This document shows positions 8,742-17,477 of a stretch of 58,541 nucleotides of DNA, in pieces. The notes below the pieces were generated by a model, which was given only the letters and a program-made list of their open reading frames with translations, was not told the DNA's origin and did no database searches. Made by a program: the position numbers and the translations under genes. The DNA lies in assembly GCF_002933275.1 (NCBI RefSeq), contig NZ_PSSX01000023.1:1-58541 (forward strand), in the 5' to 3' direction. The DNA is from Marinobacter maroccanus (GTDB lineage: Bacteria; Pseudomonadota; Gammaproteobacteria; Pseudomonadales; Oleiphilaceae). Within the stretch, counting starts at the first letter, position 1. Each line of letters starts with the position of its first letter.

Positions 8742-9539
8742 ATGGGTTTTAAATGGTATCGGGCTGGACTGCCTAAGCTTACCGTCACCGCAATTGCAGG
8801 CATTCTTCTGCTGACGGGGTGCTCGGCAGACCGCTATTTCATGGTTCCCAAAACTGACCTGAATGAACTCCAGGGCTCCGTCAAGAGTCAGCGTGCGACG
8901 CTCGTTACCATGGAAGAAAACGCAGCGGTAAGGCACGAGCGAGCCATTGCCCAAAACCGCTCATCGACTCAAACCATACTGGACGCGATTGCCACCCAAG
9001 TGGAAAAACCCGAGTGCCCGCCGGTGCAGGCCCAGAAGCAATGCCCCACAATAGACAATTCGAAAGGCCGCGCAGATCGACTCAAGGGCAAAGTTATTGT
9101 CGGAGAGGTCGAAAACTTCTACCTCGCAGGTCCCGGTCTGATCTACAAGGCTCGAATTGACAGCGGTGCTGAAACCTCCTCAATCGACGCACGCAACATT
9201 ACTCGGTTTGAGCGGGACGGCAACAACTGGGTGCGGTTTGATGTACCTGTTCCCGGTGCCGACAAGTTCGTAACACTGGAAAAAGAGATCTCCCGCCGCG
9301 TTCGAGTTATCCAGGCCAGCGCTGAAGAAGCAGAGCGCCGTGTCGTCGTCGAGCTTCAGTTTTTTATCGGCGATCACCAGCAGGTAGCGGAGTTTACACT
9401 TGCCGACAGAACCAACCTGACATACGAAGTTCTGATCGGTCGCAATATTCTGCGTGACGTGATGCTGGTCGATGTCGGCAAGGAGTACGCAACCGACTTA
9501 CCCGAATCCATCCGCAACAGCAACGGGAACGAATCGTGA
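8742..9539 (+). CDS. Retropepsin-like lipoprotein (RimB / 'ATP-dependent zinc protease' family)
   Basis: 265 residues. A lipoprotein signal ends at LLLTGC (Cys27), then a short coiled linker, then the PF05618 domain (residues about 115-255). The motif KARIDSGAETSSIDA places Asp140 in a D-S/T-G triad of pepsin fold, and the later VLIGRNILRDVMLVDV matches the retropepsin psi-loop. The old name 'ATP-dependent zinc protease' is an annotation legacy; the fold is aspartic-protease-like. It overlaps the next gene by the GTGA arrangement and is first in a three-gene operon with an ATP-grasp ligase. Likely role: envelope-side processing partner of that system. Confidence 0.88.
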   Translation: MGFKWYRAGLPKLTVTAIAGILLLTGCSADRYFMVPKTDLNELQGSVKSQRATLVTMEENAAVRHERAIAQNRSSTQTILDAIATQVEKPECPPVQAQKQCPTIDNSKGRADRLKGKVIVGEVENFYLAGPGLIYKARIDSGAETSSIDARNITRFERDGNNWVRFDVPVPGADKFVTLEKEISRRVRVIQASAEEAERRVVVELQFFIGDHQQVAEFTLADRTNLTYEVLIGRNILRDVMLVDVGKEYATDLPESIRNSNGNES

Positions 9540-11053
9540 CCACCCGCTCGCGCCTGCCCTTTTACATCGCCGTTTTTCTCCTGATCGCCGCGGGCATCTC
9601 CCTCGCCGTCTGGCGACACATTGAGCTTGGCATTCCCTGGCTGACAGGCGAGCAGCGACCTGTATGGATGGTGGAGGCACGAATTGATTTTGACGCAGGC
9701 GACGGCTCGGTGCTTGCCAGCCTCAATATTCCTGAGCAGCCCCCGGGTTTCCGGATCCTGACCGAACAGGCGGCGTCACCCGGCTACGGCTTTTCCATCA
9801 TCGACAGCTCTGGCAGTCGCCGAGCGGAGTGGAGCAAGCGTGAAGTCTCCGGGCCACAAACCCTGTACTTCAAAGCTCAGTTTATCCCGGATCCAAACGC
9901 CCAGCCGGAGATCCCGGTGCGTGAACCCAGAACACCGAGGACCTTTTGGGAAGAACCCGAAGCAACCGCCGTGCAGGAAATTCTGGACCAGGCAAAGGCC
10001 CGTTCAAGCACCCCTGAGAGCATGACCCGTGAACTGATCCGGCTTATGCAGCCAGATACACGGACACAGAACACAACCCTGCTGGTCTCGGAAGAGAACT
10101 ACCTGGACCTTCTGGTCGACATGCTCAACCACAGCGGTATTGCGGCCAGAATAGCGGATGGACTGAGGCTGGAGGATGCTCGCCGTCGGCAACAGCTGAT
10201 GCCCTATCTGCAAATCTACAACGGCGAACGCTGGCTCACCTTCAACCCCAAAACGGCGGAACAGGGCGTGCCTGAGGACCTCCTGCTTTGGCGCCAGGGC
10301 GCGGCCTCATTGCTTGATGTGGTGGGTGGCAAAAACTCAGAAGTGAGCTTCTCAATGCTCAGGCAAACGGTTCCCGCCCTTCAGCTGGCAACCATGGAGT
10401 CCGCCTCCAACGGCCTCGGTTTCCTGAGCTTTTATGAGTTGCCCATAGAAGAACAAAGCATGTTCCGCATGTTGCTATTGCTGCCATTGGGTGCACTGAT
10501 GGTCGCTTTCATGCGGATCGTCATCGGTATTCGCACCTCTGGCACCTTCATGCCCGTGTTGATCGCCGTGGCGTTCGTCCAGACGACTCTGGTGCCGGGA
10601 TTGATCGCTTTCCTCTCGGTAGTGTCCATTGGTCTGCTTATGCGCGGCTACCTTTCCAGTCTCAACCTGTTGCTGGTATCACGGATTTCCGCCCTGATCA
10701 TCCTGGTTATTTTTATTACCGCTGGCCTAAGCATCATCGGCTATCAGATGGGATTCAACACCGGCATGACGGTGACTTTCTTCCCGATGGTGATCATTGC
10801 CTGGACCATCGAGCGCATGTCCATCCTCTGGGAAGAAGAAGGCGCACACGAGGTCATGGTCCAGGGCGCCGGCAGTCTGTTTGTGGCCATCTGCGCCTAT
10901 TTGCTGATGAGCGCACCATTGGCCGGCCATCTCACCTTCAACTTCCCGGAGCTGCACCTTGTTATCCTCGGGTTGATCCTGTTGATGGGTCAGTACACCG
11001 GCTACAAGCTCAGCGAGCTGAGGCGCTTTACGCCAATGAAGGCGTACGACTGA
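9536..11053 (+). CDS. 7-TM protein with inactive transglutaminase-like periplasmic domain
   Basis: 505 residues. An N-terminal signal anchor (residues 8-27) precedes an extracytoplasmic region (about 30-300) whose segment from NYLDLLVDMLNHSGIAARIADG to RWLTFNPKTAEQG resembles a transglutaminase core without its catalytic Cys. The C-terminal half has about seven membrane helices (310-500). This matches the 'inactive transglutaminase fused to 7 transmembrane helices' families (PF14400/PF14402). Translation starts at GTG overlapping the stop of the upstream gene, so the two are translationally coupled. In other bacteria the same three families travel together; a role in envelope or osmotic stress signalling has been proposed, but the substrate is unknown. 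Confidence 0.85.
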   Translation: MTTRSRLPFYIAVFLLIAAGISLAVWRHIELGIPWLTGEQRPVWMVEARIDFDAGDGSVLASLNIPEQPPGFRILTEQAASPGYGFSIIDSSGSRRAEWSKREVSGPQTLYFKAQFIPDPNAQPEIPVREPRTPRTFWEEPEATAVQEILDQAKARSSTPESMTRELIRLMQPDTRTQNTTLLVSEENYLDLLVDMLNHSGIAARIADGLRLEDARRRQQLMPYLQIYNGERWLTFNPKTAEQGVPEDLLLWRQGAASLLDVVGGKNSEVSFSMLRQTVPALQLATMESASNGLGFLSFYELPIEEQSMFRMLLLLPLGALMVAFMRIVIGIRTSGTFMPVLIAVAFVQTTLVPGLIAFLSVVSIGLLMRGYLSSLNLLLVSRISALIILVIFITAGLSIIGYQMGFNTGMTVTFFPMVIIAWTIERMSILWEEEGAHEVMVQGAGSLFVAICAYLLMSAPLAGHLTFNFPELHLVILGLILLMGQYTGYKLSELRRFTPMKAYD

Positions 11054-11054
11054 C

Positions 11055-12002
11055 ATGGACTGGATATCGCCGCGATCACTGAAGAGACTGGGCATGCTGA
11101 ATATGAACCGGCGCAATGTCGACTACATTGCCCGTTACAATGAGCGCTCTTCCTACCCATTGGTCGACAACAAACTGAAGACCAAACTGGTGGTTGCCGA
11201 GTACGGCGTAAAAACCCCGAAACTGCTTCAGGTTGTTCGCCAGCAGCATGAAATATCCCACTTCCGGGAAATGGCAGAGGATCTGGCCGGTTTTGCCATC
11301 AAACCGGCGAAAGGATCCGGCGGCAAGGGCATTACCGTCATTACCGGTCGGGATGGCGATGAATACATAAAGGCGTCTGGTTCGCGCGTCGATTCTCCAT
11401 TCCTGGAACGTCATCTGACCAACATTCTGGCCGGGCTCTACTCACTCGCGGGCACGCCGGATGTGGCGATCGTGGAAAACCTGGTGGAGTCTGCTCCATC
11501 ACTGGCGAAGTATTCTCACCAAGGTGTGCCCGACATCCGGATTATCGTCTTTCAGGGCTACCCCGTGATGGCCATGCTCAGATTGGCTACAACCGCATCT
11601 GACGGTAAGGCAAACCTCCATCAGGGCGCTGTGGGTGTTGGTCTGGATATCGGCTCTGGTCGAGGCCTGAACGCGGTTCAGTTCAACCGCCCGATCACCC
11701 TGCACCCGGACACCGGCCTGGCGCTGGAAAACATCCAGATTGAAGCCTGGGACGAGATGCTGGAAATGGCTTCCCGATGCTACGAGGCAACCGGCCTTGG
11801 CTACATGGGAGTCGATCTGGTGGTGGACGCCAACGAAGGGCCACTGCTGCTGGAATTGAACGCCCGACCCGGGCTGGCAATCCAGATGGCCAACGGTCGC
11901 GGCCTGCTGCCCCGTCTCCGGGCCATCGAGTCGCTCAAGCGGCCACATTTCACGCCGCTGGAACGCTCCCGTTTCGCCATGGACACATTCGCCAGTAGCT
12001 GA
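11055..12002 (+). CDS. ATP-grasp protein, alpha-L-glutamate ligase-like
   Basis: 315 residues with the ATP-grasp fold: FAIKPAKGSGGKGI (nucleotide loop, about residues 77-90), an acid-rich central region, and GPLLLELNARPGLAIQMANG near residue 265, which carries the Mg-binding Glu and Asn. The family (PF14397) is related to RimK-type alpha-L-glutamate ligases, which couple amino acids to a carboxylate with ATP. It starts one base after the stop of the 7-TM gene and is the last gene of the operon, followed by a strong bidirectional terminator. Which molecule it ligates cannot be inferred. A cytoplasmic ligase, a 7-TM scaffold and a lipoprotein protease suggest a transmembrane pathway. Confidence 0.88.
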   Translation: MDWISPRSLKRLGMLNMNRRNVDYIARYNERSSYPLVDNKLKTKLVVAEYGVKTPKLLQVVRQQHEISHFREMAEDLAGFAIKPAKGSGGKGITVITGRDGDEYIKASGSRVDSPFLERHLTNILAGLYSLAGTPDVAIVENLVESAPSLAKYSHQGVPDIRIIVFQGYPVMAMLRLATTASDGKANLHQGAVGVGLDIGSGRGLNAVQFNRPITLHPDTGLALENIQIEAWDEMLEMASRCYEATGLGYMGVDLVVDANEGPLLLELNARPGLAIQMANGRGLLPRLRAIESLKRPHFTPLERSRFAMDTFASS

Positions 12003-12019
12003 GTTTTTACCTGGCACAA

Positions 12020-12047
12020 AAAAACCGGGGCCGAAGCCCCGGTTTTC
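12020..12047. terminator. Bidirectional terminator between ATP-grasp operon and BCCT gene
   Basis: Stem AAAACCGGGGC / GCCCCGGTTTT around a CGAA loop, with A-tract left and T-tract right. It serves the plus-strand operon ending at 12002 and the minus-strand transporter ending at 12064. Confidence 0.9.
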
Positions 12048-12063
12048 GTTCTTCAGGTCACGT

Positions 12064-13656
12064 TTACGTGAGTTCGCCCCGTGCGATCAGTAGTTGCCGC
12101 TCGTGACTGAGCCCCTTGAGCAGACCCCAGGTCATGATCAGGAGAACCACCGTAAACGGCAGGCCTGCACTGATTGCGGTTGCCTGAATGGCGCCCAGTG
12201 CGTCCTCACCGCCACCAAAGATCAGGGCAGCAGCAATCGCACCTTCGGCAACAACCCAGAACACACGCTGAGCAGTCGGTGCATCAGTCTTACCACCGGC
12301 AGTAATGCTGTCGATGACCAGCGAGCCGGAGTCTGATGATGTTACGAAGAACACCAGCACCAGAATGATGCCGACAAATGACAGAATTCCAGTGAGCGGA
12401 AGATTTGCAAACATCTGGAACGTCGCGAGGGAAACCTCGGTCAAGCCATTCTCTGCCAGTTCGCCAATTCCTTGTTGGATCTGTTCGATAGCAGCGCCAC
12501 CGAAAGCACTCATCCATACGACTGTGATGACGGTCGGAACGATCAACACTGCAGTAACAAACTCACGTACGGTGCGTCCCTTGGAAACACGCGCGATGAA
12601 CATGCCAACGAACGGTGACCAGGAAATCCACCATGCCCAGTAGAACACAGTCCAGCCCTGGAACCAGGCTTCGTCTTCACGGCCAAACGGATTGCTGAGC
12701 TGCAAAGCGTTACCAACATAATTGGACGAAGTTACCCAGAGAGTTTCCAGGATGGTCATGGTTGGACCAGCGAAAATCACGAACAACAGCAGAATGCCGG
12801 CGACGGCCATATTGACGTTACTCAGGATCTTCACGCCCCCGTCGAGGCCCCGAAGCACTGAGATCAATGCAAGCGCTGTCACGCCGACGATGATCGCCAT
12901 CTGCACATTGGTACCAGCGCCTGTACCGAACAGGTAATTGAGCCCGGAAGCCGCCTGCTGAGCACCGAACCCGAGGGACGTCGCGAGACCAAAGATGGTG
13001 GCTACAACTGCCAAAATATCGATCACGTGGCCAGGCCAGCCCCACACCTTATCCTTCAACAGGGGGAAGAAAGCAGAGCGGATGGTCAGCGGCATGTTTT
13101 TATTGAAGGCAAAAAATGCCAGGGAAAGAGCAACAATCGCATAAATGCCCCAGGGGTGCAGGCCCCAGTGGTACATCGTCGCGCCCATTGCAAGATTGCG
13201 GGCTTCATTCGTGCCCGCCTCTACGTTGAGTGGTGTCTCATACCAGCCTGTGTAGTAGGCCACCGGCTCAGCAACGGCCCAGAACATGAGACCAATTCCC
13301 ATGCCAGCCGCGAAAAGCATGCAGAACCAAGAAATTGTAGAGAATTCAGGTTTGCAGTCCTGCCCGCCAATACGGATCTTACCCATTGGCAGGAAGATCA
13401 ACGCCAAACACACCACTACGAAGATGTTGGCACTGATCAGGAAAAACCAGTCAAACGTCGCGATAATGTCCCATTTTGTTCCATCCAGCAGCTCTTTCGC
13501 CTCGCCGGGAAACATCAGGGTCCCTATTACGAACGCAACAACCAGTATCGCCGTGATCGGAAATACCGGTGCGTGGAGATCCAGCCCGAACGGTGTGATA
13601 TTGTCCTGGCCGGCCACGTAGTCCGTCGAATATTCGTCTTTGACTACCTTGCCCAC
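12064..13656 (-). CDS. BCCT-family transporter (betaine/choline/carnitine type)
   Basis: 530 residues with about 12 membrane helices. Family signatures: AAGMGIGLMFWAVAEPV (residues about 113-129, the glycine-rich helix found in sodium-coupled betaine carriers) and GWTVFYWAWWISWSPFVGMF (about 320-340, aromatic substrate box). It should import a quaternary ammonium solute such as glycine betaine across the inner membrane with Na+. The start is GTG at 13656, preceded by AGGAGG. The C-terminal tail is short, so no long osmosensing extension as in BetP is seen. It converges on the retropepsin/ATP-grasp operon, and a palindromic site lies upstream. Confidence 0.93.
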   Translation of the reverse strand: MGKVVKDEYSTDYVAGQDNITPFGLDLHAPVFPITAILVVAFVIGTLMFPGEAKELLDGTKWDIIATFDWFFLISANIFVVVCLALIFLPMGKIRIGGQDCKPEFSTISWFCMLFAAGMGIGLMFWAVAEPVAYYTGWYETPLNVEAGTNEARNLAMGATMYHWGLHPWGIYAIVALSLAFFAFNKNMPLTIRSAFFPLLKDKVWGWPGHVIDILAVVATIFGLATSLGFGAQQAASGLNYLFGTGAGTNVQMAIIVGVTALALISVLRGLDGGVKILSNVNMAVAGILLLFVIFAGPTMTILETLWVTSSNYVGNALQLSNPFGREDEAWFQGWTVFYWAWWISWSPFVGMFIARVSKGRTVREFVTAVLIVPTVITVVWMSAFGGAAIEQIQQGIGELAENGLTEVSLATFQMFANLPLTGILSFVGIILVLVFFVTSSDSGSLVIDSITAGGKTDAPTAQRVFWVVAEGAIAAALIFGGGEDALGAIQATAISAGLPFTVVLLIMTWGLLKGLSHERQLLIARGELT

Positions 13657-13729
13657 GTTATGGAGCCTCCTGAGTTGATAATTCGTTTATTCAGAATCGG
13701 AGTTCAAACATTACAAGCGCGTTATCATA

Positions 13730-13749
13730 ATGTTTTGAGTTCAAAACAT
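13730..13749. promoter_or_regulatory. Palindromic operator candidate (BCCT / glutamate-synthase-like gap)
   Basis: ATGTTTTGA-GT-TCAAAACAT: two 9-bp inverted arms around a 2-bp centre. A related half, GGAGTTCAAACAT, occurs at about 13700-13712. It lies about 75 bp upstream of the BCCT start codon in an AT-rich 260-bp gap between divergent genes. The binding protein is unknown. Confidence 0.5.
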
Positions 13750-13916
13750 CAAAACTACGATTATTTTAGCCGCCTTGATATTTATCATAGACCATGATCG
13801 ACAACGGACCAGCCAAGGTCCGGACCAATCGAAGCAGGATCCCGCGTCGTTCGACTAAACTCTTCTTCACGTACCGCGCTGTTCAAGCCGGCTTTGCCAG
13901 ACAACCAGAGGATTCC

Positions 13917-15560
13917 ATGGAAAAAACCAAGACCTTTCCGCTTCGCTATACGGCCTATGCACTGAGCATTATCGGTTTTGTCGTTTCCCTTGGTCTGGCC
14001 ATAGCTCTGGATGCCGGTTATGTCTTTCCGTTGATATTCGGTGCTTTCGCGGCCCTGGGCACCTACGATCTGCTGCAGCGGAAGCACACAGTGAGCCGGA
14101 ATTACCCCATCATGGCCAACTTCCGGTACCTGCTCGAATCCGTGGGGCCTGAAATCCGCCAATATTTCATCCAGTCAGACACTGAAGAGCGCCCATTCTC
14201 ACGGGAACAGCGCACGATCGTGTATCAGCGCGCGAAGAATGTCCTCGACAAGCGCCCTTTCGGCTCCCAACTCGGCATGTATGAGGAAGGATTCGAGTGG
14301 ATGAACCACTCGCTTGCTCCCACCCGACTGAGCGGCAGCGACTTCCGGATTCTGATCGGCAGGAATTGCGACAAGCCCTACAACGCAAGTGTATTCAACA
14401 TTTCCGCCATGAGTTTCGGCTCACTCTCGGCCAACGCCATTCTCAGTCTGAACACAGGCGCCAGAATGGGCGGCTTCTATCACGATACCGGCGAAGGCTC
14501 CATTTCCCGCTACCACCGTCAACCCGGCGGCGACCTGGTCTGGGAGATCGGTTCCGGATATTTCGGCTGCCGCCACAAAAATGGTTCTTTCAACGAGGAC
14601 ATGTTCCGTCAGAATGCCACACTTGATCAGGTCAAAATGATAGAACTCAAACTATCCCAGGGCGCCAAGCCCGGTCATGGTGGCATCCTGCCAGGCGCTA
14701 AGGTGACGCCTGAGATCGCCGACGCACGAGGCGTTTCCGTTGGCGAGGATTGTGTCTCTCCTGCCAGCCATTCGGCGTTCTCAACACCAATAGAAATGCT
14801 GGAATTTATAGACCGGCTGCGTGAATTGTCTGGCGGCAAACCTGTAGGCTTCAAGCTCGCCATTGGTCACCCCTGGGAATGGTTCGCCATCGTCAAAGCC
14901 ATGCTGGAAACCGGGCGAAAACCTGATTTTATCGTCGTTGATGGCGGCGAAGGCGGCACTGGCGCTGCGCCTCTGGAGTTTATCAACCGGCTCGGCATGC
15001 CGATGACGGAAGCGCTTTTGCTAGTTCACAACACCCTTGTTGGCACCAACCTTCGCGAAGACATTGCCATTGGAGCCGCAGGCAAGATTACCTCGGCCTT
15101 CAATATTGCCCGAACCCTGGCCTTGGGCGCCGACTGGTGCAATGCCGCTCGGGGCTATATGTTTGCGCTAGGCTGCATACAGGCGCTCAATTGCCATACC
15201 GGGCGCTGCCCCAGCGGGGTGGCCACCCAGGACCCCCGGCGCGGCAACAAGCTGGATGTGGAGCACAAGAGCCAGAGGGTGTACAACTACCACAAGAATA
15301 CCCTGGATGCCCTGCAAAACCTGCTTGAGGCCTCAGGCCTGAGACATCCATCCGAACTCGGCCCCGAGCACATCGTACGGCGGGTTTCGAAAACAGAGGT
15401 ACACTCCTACATGGACCTCTTTCCTTTCCTGGAACCGGGTGCCCTGCTTGAGGGGAAAACCGGACTGACGATCTTCGATAAATACTGGGAGGTCGCTCGG
15501 CCGGACACCTTCGAACCACCCGAATTTATCCTGAAACTCCGGGAAACCAAGCTACGCTAA
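13917..15560 (+). CDS. FMN-binding glutamate synthase-like protein, membrane-anchored
   Basis: 547 residues. Two N-terminal membrane helices (about 12-50) are followed by a glutamate synthase central/FMN domain (PF01645, about 140-480): PYNASVFNISAMSFGSLS, KPGHGGILPGAKVTPEIA, DFIVVDGGEGGTGAAPLEF and the Cys-containing GCIQALNCHTGRCPSGVATQ. The last motif carries the Cys residues that bind the 3Fe-4S centre in true GltB, although the N-terminal amidotransferase domain is missing. It may be an oxidoreductase acting on a different substrate. ATG 13917 follows AGAGGA; an upstream ATG at 13794 lacks a comparable site and its translation does not look like part of the protein. Confidence 0.88.
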   Translation: MEKTKTFPLRYTAYALSIIGFVVSLGLAIALDAGYVFPLIFGAFAALGTYDLLQRKHTVSRNYPIMANFRYLLESVGPEIRQYFIQSDTEERPFSREQRTIVYQRAKNVLDKRPFGSQLGMYEEGFEWMNHSLAPTRLSGSDFRILIGRNCDKPYNASVFNISAMSFGSLSANAILSLNTGARMGGFYHDTGEGSISRYHRQPGGDLVWEIGSGYFGCRHKNGSFNEDMFRQNATLDQVKMIELKLSQGAKPGHGGILPGAKVTPEIADARGVSVGEDCVSPASHSAFSTPIEMLEFIDRLRELSGGKPVGFKLAIGHPWEWFAIVKAMLETGRKPDFIVVDGGEGGTGAAPLEFINRLGMPMTEALLLVHNTLVGTNLREDIAIGAAGKITSAFNIARTLALGADWCNAARGYMFALGCIQALNCHTGRCPSGVATQDPRRGNKLDVEHKSQRVYNYHKNTLDALQNLLEASGLRHPSELGPEHIVRRVSKTEVHSYMDLFPFLEPGALLEGKTGLTIFDKYWEVARPDTFEPPEFILKLRETKLR

Positions 15561-15677
15561 AAAACGGGCATCAAAATCACCATCGGATGTTTATTTTTTC
15601 AATGGGCTCGTGTAGACTTCGCTCCCGCTAAGCCACTGAGAATACTCTCAAGTTTCTTCCGGTGGCAAAGAGCGAAT

Positions 15678-15754
<77 letters not shown>

Positions 15755-15763
15755 GATTCCGAC

Positions 15764-15795
15764 AAAAAGCCCGGGCCAAAGGTCCGGGCTTTTTG
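15764..15795 (+). terminator. Terminator of tRNA-Pro
   Basis: AAAAAGCCCGG...CCGGGCTTTTT, an 11-bp main stem ending in five T, about 10 bp after the tRNA CCA. It may also serve the convergent Crp/Fnr gene. Confidence 0.9.
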
Positions 15796-15816
15796 CTTCC
15801 TGGTTGCTTCCCGGGC

Positions 15817-16452
15817 TTACCGGGGAAACGAATCGGTGAACTCGATCTTTCCCCGGGCGAGCCTCAGCAGGCCTTTGCGTTCAAACTCTTTCAGCAGCCG
15901 GCTAACCACTTCCCTGGCGGTTCCCAACTCCACGGCGAGCTCCTGATGGGTAATCGTGATCACTCCCTGCCCGACCCTGGCCTCGAGCCACTGAAACAGC
16001 CGTTCATCCATGCGCCTGAACGCGACCTCTTCCACCAGTAACATCAGGTCATTCAAGCGGCGTCCGTAGGATTCCATAATGCCAAGCCGGAAATCAGCAG
16101 ACTGGTCCATCAGCCGGTCAAACAACCCTCTGGGCACCATATACACTTCGGCATCATCCTCAACCACTGCTTCTGCGCGAAAGCCATCGCCTGTCATCAG
16201 GCACCCGATAGACAGTGTGCAAATTTCATCAGCCCCCATCCGATACAGCACGATGCTGTGACCGGACAGGCCGGTCATCTGAACCTTCACGCTTCCATTC
16301 AGTACCAGAGGGAGCCCCTGACAGGGATCCCCGGCCCGGAAAAGAATCTTTCCATGCTCGAAGTGAAGAGGCTGCAGGCCGCTCAGGGCTTCTCTGCGAA
16401 GAGGCCCAGGCAATGTTTCAAGAATGCTGTGCTGCAACATCGGCTTTTCCAT
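15817..16452 (-). CDS. Crp/Fnr-family transcriptional regulator
   Basis: 211 residues with an N-terminal cyclic-nucleotide-binding-type beta barrel (about 15-125, including GSVKVQMTGLSGHSIVLYRMG) and a C-terminal winged helix (about 140-205, HQELAVELGTAREVVSRLLKEFE as recognition unit). It has no N-terminal Cys cluster like FNR, so oxygen sensing by a 4Fe-4S centre is unlikely; CIHC-type motifs are absent, though single Cys residues occur. It is divergent from a DUF2892 gene, an arrangement that suggests direct control. ATG 16452 is used; ATG 16440 is also possible. Confidence 0.9.
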   Translation of the reverse strand: MEKPMLQHSILETLPGPLRREALSGLQPLHFEHGKILFRAGDPCQGLPLVLNGSVKVQMTGLSGHSIVLYRMGADEICTLSIGCLMTGDGFRAEAVVEDDAEVYMVPRGLFDRLMDQSADFRLGIMESYGRRLNDLMLLVEEVAFRRMDERLFQWLEARVGQGVITITHQELAVELGTAREVVSRLLKEFERKGLLRLARGKIEFTDSFPR

Positions 16453-16488
16453 AGGTCATTAGATTAACTTACCCGGCGGCCAGCCCTG

Positions 16489-16502
16489 TGTGACTTTATC
16501 AC
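16489..16502. promoter_or_regulatory. Crp/Fnr-like dyad upstream of the DUF2892 gene
   Basis: TGTGA-CTTTA-TCAC: inverted GTGA/TCAC halves with a 5-bp centre, one less than the 6-bp spacing of canonical CRP sites. It lies midway between the Crp/Fnr gene and the DUF2892 gene and is a plausible binding site for the adjacent regulator. Confidence 0.4.
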
Positions 16503-16568
16503 TGAACCTTCTGCGAGCAGACGTTAAAGTTCTTCCTGTCATCGCATATCAAGCAAGGAGAACGGATC

Positions 16569-16757
16569 ATGAGCGTCAATATGGGATCTGCGGACCGTAT
16601 CATTCGCGCCATTGTCGGCATTGTACTGCTGGCCCTCGTATTTGTGGGCCCACAAACCGCCTGGGGCTGGATCGGCATTATTCCTCTAGCTACCGCCGCA
16701 GTTGGCAACTGCCCTGCCTATTCCCTGCTGGGCATCAAGACCTGCAAAAAGCAGTAA
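16569..16757 (+). CDS. DUF2892 small membrane protein
   Basis: 62 residues: an N-terminal MGSADRIIRAIVGI motif characteristic of DUF2892 (the YgaP-type membrane domain), two membrane helices (about 13-32 and 33-50) and a conserved Cys pair in NCPAYSLLGIKTCKK. AAGGAG precedes the ATG. Such small proteins often accompany rhodanese or sulfur-stress genes. Here its only partner is the divergent Crp/Fnr regulator, and a terminator follows directly. Confidence 0.88.
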   Translation: MSVNMGSADRIIRAIVGIVLLALVFVGPQTAWGWIGIIPLATAAVGNCPAYSLLGIKTCKKQ

Positions 16758-16768
16758 CCGTGCAGGCA

Positions 16769-16808
16769 TAAAAAAACCGGGGCAGCTTTTCGCTATCCCG
16801 GTTTTTCT
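16769..16808 (+). terminator. Terminator of DUF2892 gene
   Basis: An imperfect hairpin AAAAACCGGGG-CAGC-TTTTC-GCTA-TCCCGGTTTTT with T-tract on the plus strand and A-tract on the other side. It could also stop the minus-strand merR transcript. Confidence 0.8.
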
Positions 16809-16825
16809 TCACAGCTTCGGAAGCA

Positions 16826-17191
16826 CTATTTGACCGGCGCGTTGAGAACCTCGAGCACCTCTTCCAGCTCTGTAATCATCTGCCGGATCAGCTGCTTGTA
16901 CTGGGAGGTATCGTCTTTCACCTCGTGACTGCTCAGCTTCTGCTTCGCACCACCGATAGTGTAGCCCTGGTCATAGAGCAGGCTACGAATCTGGCGGATG
17001 GTAATAACGTCCGCCCGTTGATAATACCGACGGTTGCCCCGACGCTTCACCGGCGACAGCTGCGGAAACTCCTGTTCCCAATACCGCAGTACGTGTGCTT
17101 TCACAGCACACAGCTCCGCTACCTCACCAATGGTGAAATAACGCTTCCCCGGAATGGTGGGAAGTTCGTTGTTATGACTGGGTTCCAGCAT
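16826..17191 (-). CDS. MerR-family regulator of the pheST-ihfA operon
   Basis: 121 residues. The MerR helix-turn-helix lies at residues 17-85 (RYFTIGEVAELCAVKAHVLRYWEQEFPQLSP, then RRYYQRADVITI), followed by a short helical dimerisation tail (about 95-118) without metal-binding Cys. The start overlaps the end of ihfA by 20 nt, so it is the last gene of the thrS-to-ihfA cluster. This position and size match the MerR-like gene found after ihfA in Pseudomonas and relatives. The target genes are not evident. Confidence 0.92.
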   Translation of the reverse strand: MLEPSHNNELPTIPGKRYFTIGEVAELCAVKAHVLRYWEQEFPQLSPVKRRGNRRYYQRADVITIRQIRSLLYDQGYTIGGAKQKLSSHEVKDDTSQYKQLIRQMITELEEVLEVLNAPVK

Positions 17192-17474
17192 ACGCTTCTA
17201 CTTTTTGCTTTAGTTTTTGTCCCGGGCGAAACGTAACGACACGCCGTGCACTGATCGGAATCTCTTCACCGGTTTTCGGGTTCCGTCCCGGCCGCTGCTT
17301 CTTGTCCCGCAGATCGAAGTTACCGAAACCCGACAGCTTCACCTGTTCATTGTGGCTGAGAGCGCCTCTGATCTCATCGAAAAAAGCTTCTACCATTTCC
17401 TTGGCTTCGCGTTTGTTCAGGCCCAATTCCTCGTACAACCGCTCCGCCATTTCCGCTTTCGTCAAAGCCGCCAT
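17172..17474 (-). CDS. ihfA: Integration host factor alpha subunit
   Basis: 100 residues of the HU/IHF family. LTKAEMAERLYEELGLNKREAKEMVEAFF forms the helical dimer body, and GRNPKTGEEIPISARRVVTFRPGQKLK is the DNA-wrapping arm with the intercalating Pro of RNPKTG. With IhfB it bends DNA at promoters and recombination sites. It sits three bases downstream of the pheT stop, the standard pheST-ihfA order. Confidence 0.98.
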   Translation of the reverse strand: MAALTKAEMAERLYEELGLNKREAKEMVEAFFDEIRGALSHNEQVKLSGFGNFDLRDKKQRPGRNPKTGEEIPISARRVVTFRPGQKLKQKVEAYAGTQS

Positions 17475-17477
17475 CTC

